Origin: Citrus sinensis
Taxonomy: Eukaryota; Streptophyta; Magnoliopsida; Sapindales; Rutaceae
Direction: 5' to 3'
Length of the DNA stretch: 64,000 nucleotides
Assembly (NCBI RefSeq): GCF_022201045.2
Contig: NC_068560.1
Coordinates: 36,419,001 to 36,483,000, forward strand
The stretch's first letter is position 1. Each line of letters opens with the position of its first letter. The notes beneath the pieces were generated by a model. It was not told where the DNA came from. It searched no databases and worked only from the letters and a program-made list of their open reading frames with translations. Shown one piece after another: positions 54,436 through 64,000 of this stretch. The translations under genes and the position numbers were made by a program.

Positions 54436-55281
54436 TACCTGTTTTTGTAAGATATGTTTCAATGTTGTTTGTAGTTTCTTGAAATTGAATTGGAATTGGA
54501 TTTCATTTTCAATTCTTTTTGTAATGCGAAATTTTAATTTGCACTTATATTTTACAACAACTGCTAGATAGGCTTTATATGTCATAAACCTCTATAATAG
54601 TTTAATTAATATCTGTGTAAGATAGCTAATTACTATTCAAATAAAATATAATAAATAATAAATAAGATAAACAAGTACTATAAATGTGAAAAAAATAAAG
54701 AATTCATTCATAAATTAATAGTTTATTAATTTGTCGAAGTTTTTTTTATCACTATACTCTTGGTCAAAATAATAATATAATAATAGTCTACTCATTTTCA
54801 TTGTTTAGATAATAAAGAAAGAAAAATAATTTCCAATCGTAAAGTTTCATTGGATGGGTCCGGTTCGGACATTGTGGACCCCATGTCATGACTTTTTGAT
54901 TGGTCATGACTCGTGACTATGTACATGAACTGTACACGCAGTCCAACACACATACAATAACTTTGTTACCTGCACATGTATCAACAAATTCACGTTGATC
55001 ATAACCCTCAAATCACCAAACTGCTCCCCTAACTTTACACTAATCATTCCCCATACATGTGATACAGCCAATCCTAGACCACCCATCAAAAAGCATTCCA
55101 ACAATTTACAGTGCACCTGCGCACAGATTAACAACTCCAAAAGACACAGCCCACACTACATCTTTTATGTTTCCATTCCTCCTTGCAAACCAGAAAAGAT
55201 TCTTCTACAGCGAAGGGAAAGCGTATTCCTCGTGGCCATTTTAGCCTTTTAGGTCTAGAGAGAGGCGGGCTTCGTCGGAAA

Positions 55282-56706
55282 ATGACGTCAGACGGTGCCA
55301 CATCGACGTCGGCAGCTCGGAGGAAGCCGACGTGGAGGGAGAGGGAGAACAATAGGAGGAGAGAGAGAAGGAGAAGAGCTATAGCCGCTAAGATTTACAC
55401 TGGGTTGAGGGCTCAGGGAAACTATAATTTGCCCAAGCACTGTGATAATAATGAAGTTTTGAAAGCTCTATGTGCAGAAGCTGGCTGGGTTGTTGAGGAA
55501 GACGGCACCACTTATCGCAAAGTAAAGTAACCTTGGCACTCTTCTTCTTCTTCTTCGTCTTCTTTTTTTTCCAATTATTTACTAGTTATGTGTGGGTTAG
55601 ATCTGTAAGGTGTGTCGTCAATTTTGGTTATTTTTGCTCTTAAAAATAGCTAGTCCATTAATTTCGCAGACCAGAACCTATTAATCTAGTCAAAACCATC
55701 ATCTAGGAAAGTACCTTTGCCCTTTAGGTTTTTCCCTTTTTTTTTTTTTGGATTTATGATTTTTGAGGAGAAATTGGACAAGGATATATTAGGATTTATG
55801 AAGGCAATATAGATGTTATAGCTCTGCTGCTGTTGCATCTTCTTAACTTTTTATTAATTTCGTTTTTATGATCTGACTTTAAGAGGAGTATTGTGAATTT
55901 TTATGCAATTACGTGAATTAATGTGATGAACTTCATTGACTAATTTCAATATAATTCAACTCTTGAGTTTTCCATTAATTATCCCTTATTTAATAATCCT
56001 ACCATCTGTTTCATGGCTAATTATTACAAATATCCAGGGAACGAGGCCTCCTCCTATTGATATAGCAAGTACTTCAGCCAGAGTTACCCCTTACTCTTCC
56101 CAGAATCCAAGTCCTTTATCTTCATCCTTTCCGAGCCCAGTTCCATCATATCCGACTAGTCCTACTCGTGGTGATGCCAACAACCCATCTAGCCTCCTCC
56201 CGTTCCTCCGAAATGCAATCCCTTCATCACTTCCTCCTCTTCGGATCTCAAACAGTGCCCCAGTGACTCCACCCTTGTCATCCCCTACAAAAAGTAAACC
56301 AATTCCCAATTGGGAGTCTATGGCCAAAGAATCCATGTCTGCCCTCAATTACCCTTTCTACGCTATTTCTGCCCCAGCTAGTCCAATTCACCGTCAACTG
56401 TATGCTCCAGCAGCTACGATACATGAATGCGATGAATCTGATACATCCACTGTTGACTCTGGTCACTGGATAAGCTTCAAAAAATTTGCACCTTCTGCTT
56501 CTGGGGTGCCAACCTCTCCAACCTTCAATCTTGTAAGACATGTGGCTCAACCAAGTTTTGCCAATGAAGCTCTCAAGGAGAAGGGGCGAGGTTCGGAGTT
56601 TCAGTTTGAGAGTGCACCAGTGAAGCCATGGGAAGGGGAAAAGATTCATGATGTAGGAATGGAGGATCTGGATCTTTCACTTGGAATTGGGAAGGCTCAG
56701 AGTTAA
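55282..56706 (+). CDS. BES1: BES1/BZR1-family brassinosteroid transcription factor, 2 exons
   Basis: Nuclear transcription factor of the brassinosteroid pathway, inactivated by GSK3-type kinases (BIN2) and 14-3-3 retention. Exons 55282-55521 and 56038-56706; the donor after codon 80 (YRK) and acceptor before GTRPPP join in phase 0, 302 aa. Residues about 13-80 form the atypical bHLH-like DNA-binding domain ([18 protein letters not shown] through EEDGTTYRK). The middle is packed with Ser/Thr-Pro sites and S/T-x-x-x-S/T phosphorylation repeats. RISNSAP is the 14-3-3 docking site. [16 protein letters not shown] is the PEST-like segment. A C-terminal EAR repression motif LDLSLG lies at 291-296. 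The start is the first ATG in frame; the region upstream is open but has no ATG. At 302 aa it is about 30 residues shorter than Arabidopsis BES1/BZR1; BEH paralogues are the alternative, but synteny supports the BES1/BZR1 position. Confidence 0.95.
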
Positions 56707-58258
56707 GCTAAGCAAGGCCAGCTGATGCCGACATGTAAGAATTTTAGGATGGAAGAACGTGATTCTTTGGTTGGTTTCTGATTCATGCAGTTGGGAGGTG
56801 AAGAGCATTTCTCTACTTTCACTTCTATCTACTCACTCAACTCACTGGGCTTGCCATATCTTGAATCGAATTTGGTTTGTGGGAGGAATCAAGCTATCTT
56901 CTTCAATATTATTTAAGTTAATTTATTTTCTTTTTTAATTTTCATTTGATGTTCACCTTCCCTTAAATCGGATATTCAGGATGTTTCACAAGCATTACGT
57001 GTGTAGATACTGTCTGAATGTTAATGCCTTGATGTGCAAGTTATTTTCTTTGTAAAATTCGGTAAAACTTTTACAGCTCAAAACCATTTTTGTGCATGGC
57101 TAGCGTCGTTAATGGATGTATCTTGTTGGAGAAGAGGGGGGATTTCATTAAATTAAACTCTCTTGGCGACAATTGGATAAGGTGCATCCCACTGAGAGGA
57201 AAAGAAATGCTGTCATTAGAAAGTGGTAGCGTATCTATTTGACCTGAGTTTTACTGAAGTTCCTATTTGGATGATCATGTTCCTCAATAGGCTCAATTAG
57301 ATTTTGTTGTTGGACTCGTGACAGATGATTGGTGTTTCGATGGCGTTGCCCGACAAATCCATGTTCACTTACACACACATTATTTCCTATAACAAGCAAA
57401 ACGGAATAAACAAACTGAATTATTGGATGGAGGAGTTCTGGTCCTATTTATAACTCTTAATTTTTATTTTTATTTTATTTTAAGAAAATACCACTTTCTT
57501 GTTCAACAAAGTGAATACATACAATATTTGTGCTGAAAATATATCCTGGCATAAAGATTTTGTTTAACACATATAATATTTGTGCTGGAAATATATCCTG
57601 CCATAAAATGAGATTGAATAGACTGATCCACACTTTGTATTTTTCCAAGGTCTGGAGCTCTAAAGTTTCAAATTTACCATAAAACCTAAATCTCTTAACT
57701 GGAGGCTTCTATTTTGTTGTCAAAATAGGGCAAGCAACTACCTTTAACATGGCATGCTTTATGTTATGTCATTAAGCACCGGGGGAGGTTGGAAATCAAT
57801 CACAGCAAATAAAAATGACCGAAATCAGAAAGGATTTACTACAGAAATCGAATTTTACAAGATAGTGGACTGATGAGAACAGCTAATTTGCCGAGTCAGC
57901 TAGCAGCTATCTCTAAGAATACCATTATAACGTGAACAAGATGTACAAAGCATGCTAATGGTAAATTTTTTAAAGGAACATTTACAGTCAAACAACGTCA
58001 TAAAAGAATTCTCCACTGCAGTAAGACTTCAATCTCCGGTTAGGGAATAATACACACAAATGCTTGAAAATGCCATAGAAAACGTCTCTGAGAGGTAACT
58101 GGTAAAAAATATAACCCAACATATGAAAAACTCTGCTTTTCATATTTCTAGCTATAATGTTCTCAACAATCAGATCTGTGTAATTAGTTAGGAATAAGTG
58201 TGGATAAAGTATATCGGTCACAACTCATGAGATAGGCAACTGTTCTCCAAAGCTTTGG
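56707..58258. other. Convergent spacer between BES1 and glycosylase genes
   Basis: Holds the 3' UTRs of the two convergent genes. A 39-bp unit containing ATTTGTGCTG.AAATATATCCTG is directly repeated at 57517-57555 and 57569-57607. The 77-codon minus-strand frame at 57988-58221 lies directly after the glycosylase stop and is probably 3' UTR. Confidence 0.6.
57517..57607. repeat. Short tandem duplication, about 52-bp spacing
   Basis: Two copies of a 39-bp unit (ending CCTGGCATAAA and CCTGCCATAAA) with three differences, in noncoding DNA. Confidence 0.85.
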
Positions 58259-60580
58259 TTAGTTCTTCATCTCCTCAATCTTGGTTTTTAAATCCTTTTT
58301 GGCATCTGCATTGCACTGTTGGTATCTGAAGCATGTTAAGAGATGATCGTTAACTATCCCGGACACTTGCATGAATGAATAAACTACTGTGGGACCCACA
58401 CAACGGAAGCCTTTCTGCATTAGATCCTTGCTGATGAGTTCTGCTTTCGGCGTCTTGACAGGTACTTGACGTGCGTAACGAAATCCATTTCTCACAGGTG
58501 CATGGTTCACAAAGTTCCAGCAATACTTGCTAAAAGAACCAAACTCTTGCTGAACCTGCAGAAGAAAAGCAACAAAGTTGGAACATAAATCCAAACTCAG
58601 ATGAGTAAATGTCATCGCTCAACCTCACAGTAATAATTAATGCAATTCTTGTTATTTATCTTTGTAGTTGTTTTCTACAACCAAGGAATGGTGCCTTCAT
58701 TTTCTTCTTTGAATCTGACATTTTTAAGATTTGAGAGAAATTAGGAATTTCAGTTAATAAACAGTGTCTCTACAAATGCTACAATCTCCGGTCATCAACC
58801 AAATCTGTTTAATTCCAGAGATAGGGAAAAGCCAAATCCTGAATCACAGATCTGAAGGATATGTCGGAGATTAAACCATTTCAATGCCTCACAGCACCAG
58901 CATAAGCTGCTTAAACCAAGTCCCTACCCCATGGTGCATTTACAAATTGGAGTTTTAGAATTTGAAGTGTTGACCTAAATAATCACCTTGAGCATCTGCT
59001 TAGCATTCTCAACAATTGCACGTAGCTTTGGCTCAGATAACAGTAGGCTCCCGTTTACCTTCAATGACAGCAACTTCTTCTCAGTAAACTGTGAAACGGA
59101 TGATATGTCGAAATTGTCAAAAAGCTTCCTGCCAAATTTTAGCAATAGAAACTCGTTAAATGATTGGAGGATGTGAATACTTCAAACAAGTAAATAAAGA
59201 GATTAAATGCTAACATGCCTAAATATGTCTCTCCTGCTGAGAATTGCTGGCCAGCTAAGTTCTGCTAATGCTTGTGAAAAGACTAGCAACTCAAACAGCT
59301 TCCTGTCGTCATAAACAGGAACTCCCCATTCTTCATCGTGGAAAGAAATATAAAGTGGATCTGTTAAGTATAAAACAGATGTTCTACAGTGAGTAGATAA
59401 TTGGTTTCAAAAAAGACAAGCAAATAAATAAGCCATCTATGAATAGAAGTGATGATATTATGTATATATGAATCACATCCTAAATGTCTAAATGAGTAAA
59501 TGACTCGTATCTTAGCAGATTCAAAGAAAAAGGCAGTTTGGATAATTCAAATGCTAGAACACTAAGTAGAATCAATGGTTACTGATTGCTGTTGAAATCC
59601 ACAAATTATCGATGTCTGAAGATGTACTGGCTTCGTCAAGAAAAAGGCTATCATCTTATTTAAGGTCTTCATCAGCAATGCGATGTCAACCCAAGCTGCA
59701 GTATTGAAAAGTCTGGCCATGATAGCTTCGCCACCATTAATGATCAACATGAACCTTAAACTTCGGTAACACAATTGGCCCTAAATTATTCAACAACTAC
59801 TCTGCAGTGCCATACATGATTAACGCTTCATTCTGTTAAATGAAATCTAAACTATCATGCTTGACTCCACTATTAAGGTAGCATTAGCGAAACTAGAAAA
59901 ATCCCATTTTGTGCAGCAACCTATCAGCAGCAGTTTTATTTATACCATCAGCAAAAGCCTTGCATGGCTCCAAGTACCAAAACCTTGTTACTTTTCAAAA
60001 TGGTAGCAAATCAGAAACATAAAAAATTCTTAATTAACAAATAACAACCTCCAATTGTCGGATATGTCAGGAATGACCTTCAAGCCATTGTTTAAGTTTC
60101 CACATTTGATATAATCAGAAATGGACGCTCAAAAACTTGGTATGAGCCATGAGGCGCAATAATTTTTTTTTTTTTTTTAAAAAAAAGGAGTCACTTACCA
60201 GAGTTGGGTGTGATCCAATCACACCTCTTAATCGGCCCTGAGTTCACGGGTGAAGCTTCTGGAATTTCGGCACTAGCATGGGGAACGACTTTCATATTCT
60301 TCACGCCGTTACGCTTCGCCGTTACACTTCTTCTAGAATTCTCCATTCTCTTGGCCGAAGCAGCACTCGAAGTAGATGATTCCGAGGAACATGAGCTGTC
60401 CACCGACGCATTGTTCCTGATAACCGGTTCCGGAATTTTGGGAGCCGGTTTTTTCGGCTTCTTTGGGACTTCAGTTTTCCGTTTCGGGTCTTGGGAAGCC
60501 CTAACTCTGTTACCGGTCGGTCCGAGAATAGCCCGCTGTTCGGAGACCGGTCTGGCCAGTGATTGAACCTTCGTAGCCAT
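58259..60580 (-). CDS. DNA-3-methyladenine glycosylase I (TAG) family protein, 4 exons
   Basis: Helix-hairpin-helix base-excision repair enzyme family that removes alkylated adenine. Exons: 60580-60199, 59360-59219, 59128-58987, 58555-58259; 963 nt, 320 aa. Residues 1-119 are a basic, Ser/Lys/Pro-rich plant-specific N-terminus. The catalytic domain starts at CDWITPNSDPLYISF and carries the TAG zinc set: Cys120, His135, His293 and Cys297 (HLLTC). HDEEWGVP and RRDIFRKLF are family landmarks. Compared with E. coli TAG as I remember it, the Tyr16 and Glu38 pocket positions are Phe134 and Ser156, while Trp46 is kept as Trp164. Intron 2 starts GC rather than GT (AG then GCATGT). From memory At1g75090 next to BZR1 is the Arabidopsis counterpart. 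Cellular site is not decided; the basic N-terminus would suit the nucleus. Confidence 0.93.
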
Positions 60581-62059
60581 GGAAGTTTATATAAACACTG
60601 AAATTTTAATAATGTGTGCTGATTTGAGCTGAAAACAGCAGCGCTCTAACTTGGGAAGAGTAAATTATGAGTAGAGTTCTCGTGTAGCTGAATGTTCCAG
60701 AGAACTAGTGGTTATAGAGCGAAATGGTGGGCAAATTGGTCAACAATTTTGGAGAGACTCGGGTGAACCGAGCAGAAGGTTTGGGTGTAGACTCTAGAGT
60801 GTGGACAGAAGCAGAGGGCGCAAAATGACGAAACAACGGACGGGTTTTCGGAGGATTAAAAACGTAAGCCTGCCGTGGCTAAGTTAACCGGTTACAGCCG
60901 GTGTGTGTCCGCGTGTCGGTGTCTTTTTACCGTTTTGGTGTTTTGAACAGAGTAGAGGTAGAGTGAAATACCAAATTTGCCTTCGCTCGTTCTCAAAATT
61001 GCATGGGTTTTTGTCGGCTTGTCGCGTTGCACCCCACCCAATCCATACGTTAAAAATATATATATATAGGCATGTCTATCTACTGAAAAAGTCCTAAGCT
61101 ATATGACTCCTCCTTTAATCATATAGGTTATTATAAAACAAGACAAAAGTTGGCACGCAATATAACATTTTATCAGGATAATTGAGTGTTTTTCAGTAAC
61201 ACTTGCAGCAATTATTAAAACATGTAATTGTGGGATTGGTTATCCCAAAAAGATTTAAATTAATTCAAAAAACAGAAAGAAAGTTACTTAACTTCTTTGC
61301 ATGATTGCAACTTTCGTCCTCATCGATATGGTAAAATTGGTTTACCTTAATAACAAGACAAAGTTGATACTCTTCTTATCTTTATGATGATTAATTATAG
61401 GAAACAGTACAAATCATCATTATCATTAATCATTATTGTTATTGTTATCTTATCATTGTCATAGACTCATAGTTGTCAAAAAGAAAAGAAAAGAAAAAAA
61501 AAAATAAGATGGGTTATATCTATCACAAGGCTAAATTTGGCATTTTGGTTACTTGGAAATGGAGTCGGCGGGCTAAAGGTCGCATTCAGTAGGTAATGTA
61601 AATGGGTGTCGTTAGCATGGCAAATAACTTTGCGAGGAAGTTCCTTACCGTTAAGAAAAAGAATCCAAAGTCGTTCTCGCTCACCAGTCACCAGAACGAT
61701 AAAGGCAATAACAATACCGGTGGGTGGTGCGCATCTAACGGCTATCTTTCTTAACCACTGAGCTTATCCACGAATGGCTTGGGCTTGCTTCGTCGATTTG
61801 CATCTTGAACTTCATCTAGGAGTCCAGCCTTGGTGTTTAGGCCCATGATCTACATTGAAACTACTGGACTGTAAACTCTGATCCAATGTCGTATTCATTT
61901 TGCCACTACAAGGTAAGTAGGACACGAGGTTGGGTTTCCTTGAAACGTCACTTGGCTGGCACGTGACACTTTAAGATATCAAATGAAGCATGTTTATGGT
62001 AATATCATCATTGTTAGTATGCATCGTGTAGCTGTGCAAGTTTCATCACACTTGGCTCT
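60581..62059. other. Glycosylase upstream region and spacer
   Basis: The first 300 bases are the probable 5' UTR and promoter of the minus-strand glycosylase gene and are GC-richer than the surroundings. No further exon is supported up to the LINE fragment; the small frames at 60903 and 61476 show no family. Confidence 0.5.
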
Positions 62060-62710
62060 GCGATCGAATTTAATAATTTTTGAAAATAAGAGATCTTCAT
62101 AACCATTTTGTCAAATTAGGGGATGTTACCGTGCCTCCCTTTCTTTCTTTTCCCCCTCAAATAACAATTCTGAAGGTGGCTCGTACTGTAGTGGAATTGC
62201 AGCAATGGCGTAAAGTGGAGTTTCATGGGTGGCAGCGGCGGGTAGACTATAAGATTAAAGAATTGCATTATTTACAGTTTCAAGATTATTTTTATGTCGA
62301 TGGGGACAAGGTACGCCGCCTTGAAAATGAGACTGACAGACTTTTACATTTTAATTGGTTGCTTCATAATTTTGCTTTAGCTTGTCAGCGAAGAAACACA
62401 ATCCGGGGTTTGATGGATGAGGATGGGCACTCTATTACATTTGCAGTCGGTATTGAGCAAATTGTTTTGCTTGTATTTCTCTACGATCTTTTCATCTTCA
62501 GCCCCTGATGTCTCACAGTGGGATTCGGTGCTACAACAGTTGCCTGGAACAGTAACTCCTACTATGAATTAGGAGTTGACAAAGGAGTTTACGGGTGATG
62601 AAATTCAGAGGGCTATTAAGCAGATGCGTGAATGCATTCTCCGGAACCGGACGGTTTGTCACCTACAATTTTCAAGGATCATTGGGTTGTAGTTGCGCTG
62701 AGGTAATCCA
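62060..62710 (+). pseudogene. LINE (non-LTR retrotransposon) reverse-transcriptase fragment, broken
   Basis: The frame from 62080 encodes the linker between endonuclease and reverse transcriptase of plant L1-type LINEs: charged coiled-coil residues, then ACQRRNTIRGLMDEDG (about 62380-62427) and GIEQIV. After about 62500 the homology continues in another frame (SAPDVSQWDSVLQQLPGTV, then a TAG inside TPTMN-stop-ELTKEFTGDEIQ), and then in a third near 62635-62690 (PDGL...FKDHW-type words). Frameshifts, stops and missing 5' and 3' parts show it is dead. The strand is that of the ORF. Confidence 0.8.
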
Positions 62711-63129
62711 TTGGTCAAGTTTGATTAAAGCCAGCAGGGAAATATAAATTAAAAATCATACAATACTAATTGATACTTGTTGTTTGTTAATATTTCAGTC
62801 GATTTGAAATATTTTTGTTTACAATTTAAAGAAAAAAAAAAAGAAAAGAAAGAAAGTGTCTAATTGTTCAATCTACCTAGTAGATGCCGGCTAATGCTAA
62901 TGATTTAGTTTCGAGTATTCAATTTTTCTCCGGTTGATTGATAAGTGATGATAGGGAGAAATCAAGTATAAAAAAGGAGGATGATTTCTAGTTTAGATCT
63001 CATATCACACAAATAATACGAATCGTTTATTGCTTTGCTTTTCCACTAGCAAATTCATTCAAGTGCACATTACTAATGCTTCTTGTTTAATCACTAGAAT
63101 CTACTTTCGGATACAATATATAATTAGAG
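62711..63129. other. Gene-free AT-rich spacer
   Basis: No supported feature apart from an A-rich run at 62830-62855, which could be the remains of a retroelement tail but is not contiguous with recognisable LINE sequence. Confidence 0.4.
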
Positions 63130-63316
63130 TAATAATATAGGTACAAATTCTTGTACAAATACAAATTGACGTGACATGATTTAATTGGTTGAATTAGATA
63201 TCTCTTGATCCACATGATTTATTTTTATTATTTTGTATTTTTATTCAACTAATGAGTTAATGATAAATCAGATTACATAAAATAAATTTATAAAAGAATT
63301 TGTAGTTGTACCATCA
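63130..63316 (+). mobile_element. Short MITE, copy B of a two-copy family
   Basis: About 187 bp, homologous to the reverse complement of 15169-15349. Shared core: ATATCTCTTGATCCA, then TTATTTTTATTATTTT. The ends are imperfect inverted repeats: GGTACAAATTCTTGTACAAA at the left against GGTACAACTACAAATTCTTT as the reverse complement of the right end. Confidence 0.7.
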
Positions 63317-64000
63317 CTCATATAATTAACATTAATAATATTATACTATTAATATTATACTATTGAGAATATAATAGATTAGTTAAAAAAATAAAAGAGA
63401 CAGTAACAACAATCACAACCCCAAGCTTAGTAAAGTAAGAATTAGAGTGAAAGGCAATACAATAACCGCCTGGAAATATACATACAAGAATCATCATCTT
63501 TAAATCTCGCTCCATCTTAGTCAATCAAGGAATATAATTATGATTGTTAGTAATATATTCCTGTTATTTGATAGTTATGTTTCTTTAGAAAGTGGTTTGA
63601 CCGAACAAAGTCCAAACCCGCAAATAAGTTGAGTATAAATCACCAAGGTTATATGCTTTTTTTAAATCAAAAAACTAAATCTAGAGGATAATTCTTCTTT
63701 AAAAAATTATACTAATTTGTGTAAAATGCGGCAAGCAAAATAATTTTGACTACAAATTACATAAAAATTAAATAGCGGATGTGAGCTTATTTTTTCATTT
63801 TATATATTACTGTTCCTTATTCTTTTAAGAAAGAAAAAAAATGAAAAAGAATATCTATAAAAAAAAATGTGATGCCAAGAACAGACAGCCCTGAGCCAAC
63901 CATTACAAAAACAACCATAAAAAAGGAATTGGTTCTCCATTAAGAAACATTATTTGCTTACTTATTACCCCACTTCTCCCACTGGGAAATGAGGTCATGC
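63317..64000. other. Right-edge AT-rich DNA
   Basis: Nothing supportable on either strand up to the window edge. No frame longer than about 50 codons with coding character. Confidence 0.5.

Larger units (their letters stand above)
53216..55281. other. METTL4 3' flank, tRNA and MITE debris, BES1 promoter side
   Basis: 53216-53900 is probably METTL4 3' UTR or spacer. A 5' half of a tRNA-Asp lies at 54156-54193, followed by hAT-like repeat fragments. Bases from about 54.85 kb onward are less AT-rich and serve as the BES1-type promoter and leader; no TATA or E-box could be assigned with confidence. Confidence 0.45.

Noticed and set aside
60204..60566. A 120-codon plus-strand frame opposite glycosylase exon 1
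   Set aside because: Antisense shadow of the conserved-position exon; no domain of its own.

Overview
This is a nuclear window from a flowering plant, almost certainly a rosid eudicot. The genes are split by GT-AG introns, the products are plant families (BES1/BZR1, NAC, plant MCU, plant leishmanolysin-like protease), intergenic DNA is very AT-rich, and MITEs, a SINE and LINE or retroelement debris lie between genes. The general look is Citrus-like, but that is an impression and cannot be shown from sequence alone. I see no bacterial, organellar or viral block and no CRISPR array.

Seven protein-coding genes are supported; I rebuilt exons by hand from splice signals and reading frame. From left to right: (1) a 17-exon minus-strand leishmanolysin (M8)-like zinc protease with EGF modules, 1162-7106. 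(2) A 2-exon minus-strand mitochondrial calcium uniporter (MCU), 16447-18291. (3) A 6-exon minus-strand SAP30-like SIN3-binding protein of the AFR1/AFR2 type, 34984-37858. (4) A 5-exon minus-strand gene for a divergent NAC protein, 41743-44729, with a probable 5' UTR exon and TATA box near 45.4 kb. (5) A 9-exon plus-strand METTL4-type MT-A70 methyltransferase, 50255-53215. (6) A 2-exon plus-strand BES1/BZR1 brassinosteroid transcription factor, 55282-56706. (7) A 4-exon minus-strand DNA-3-methyladenine glycosylase I (TAG) family gene, 58259-60580. A broken LINE reverse-transcriptase fragment lies near 62.1-62.7 kb and a PPR pseudogene scrap near 47.5-47.7 kb.

The genes are not an operon or pathway; what unites them is old synteny. 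From memory of Arabidopsis, the protease and MCU are adjacent there (At5g42620/At5g42610), and AFR, METTL4, BES1/BZR1 and glycosylase correspond to the chromosome 1 sister blocks At1g19330-19350 and At1g75060-75090. The window therefore looks like the unduplicated ancestral arrangement.

The 7.1-16.4 kb, 18.3-35.0 kb, 37.9-41.7 kb and 45.4-50.2 kb gaps hold no gene I can support but hold clear mobile DNA. This includes a Mutator-type MITE with 9-bp target duplications, two PIF/Harbinger-type MITEs, a tRNA-derived SINE with target duplications, an about 880-bp long-inverted-repeat element beside a short hairpin MITE, a two-copy MITE family, tandem duplications and a long compound microsatellite. 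I did not find a convincing new biological system. The most useful oddities are the replaced substrate-pocket positions and GC-AG intron in the glycosylase, the degenerate NAC DNA-binding region, the zinc motif split by an intron in the protease, and the intact MITE set.
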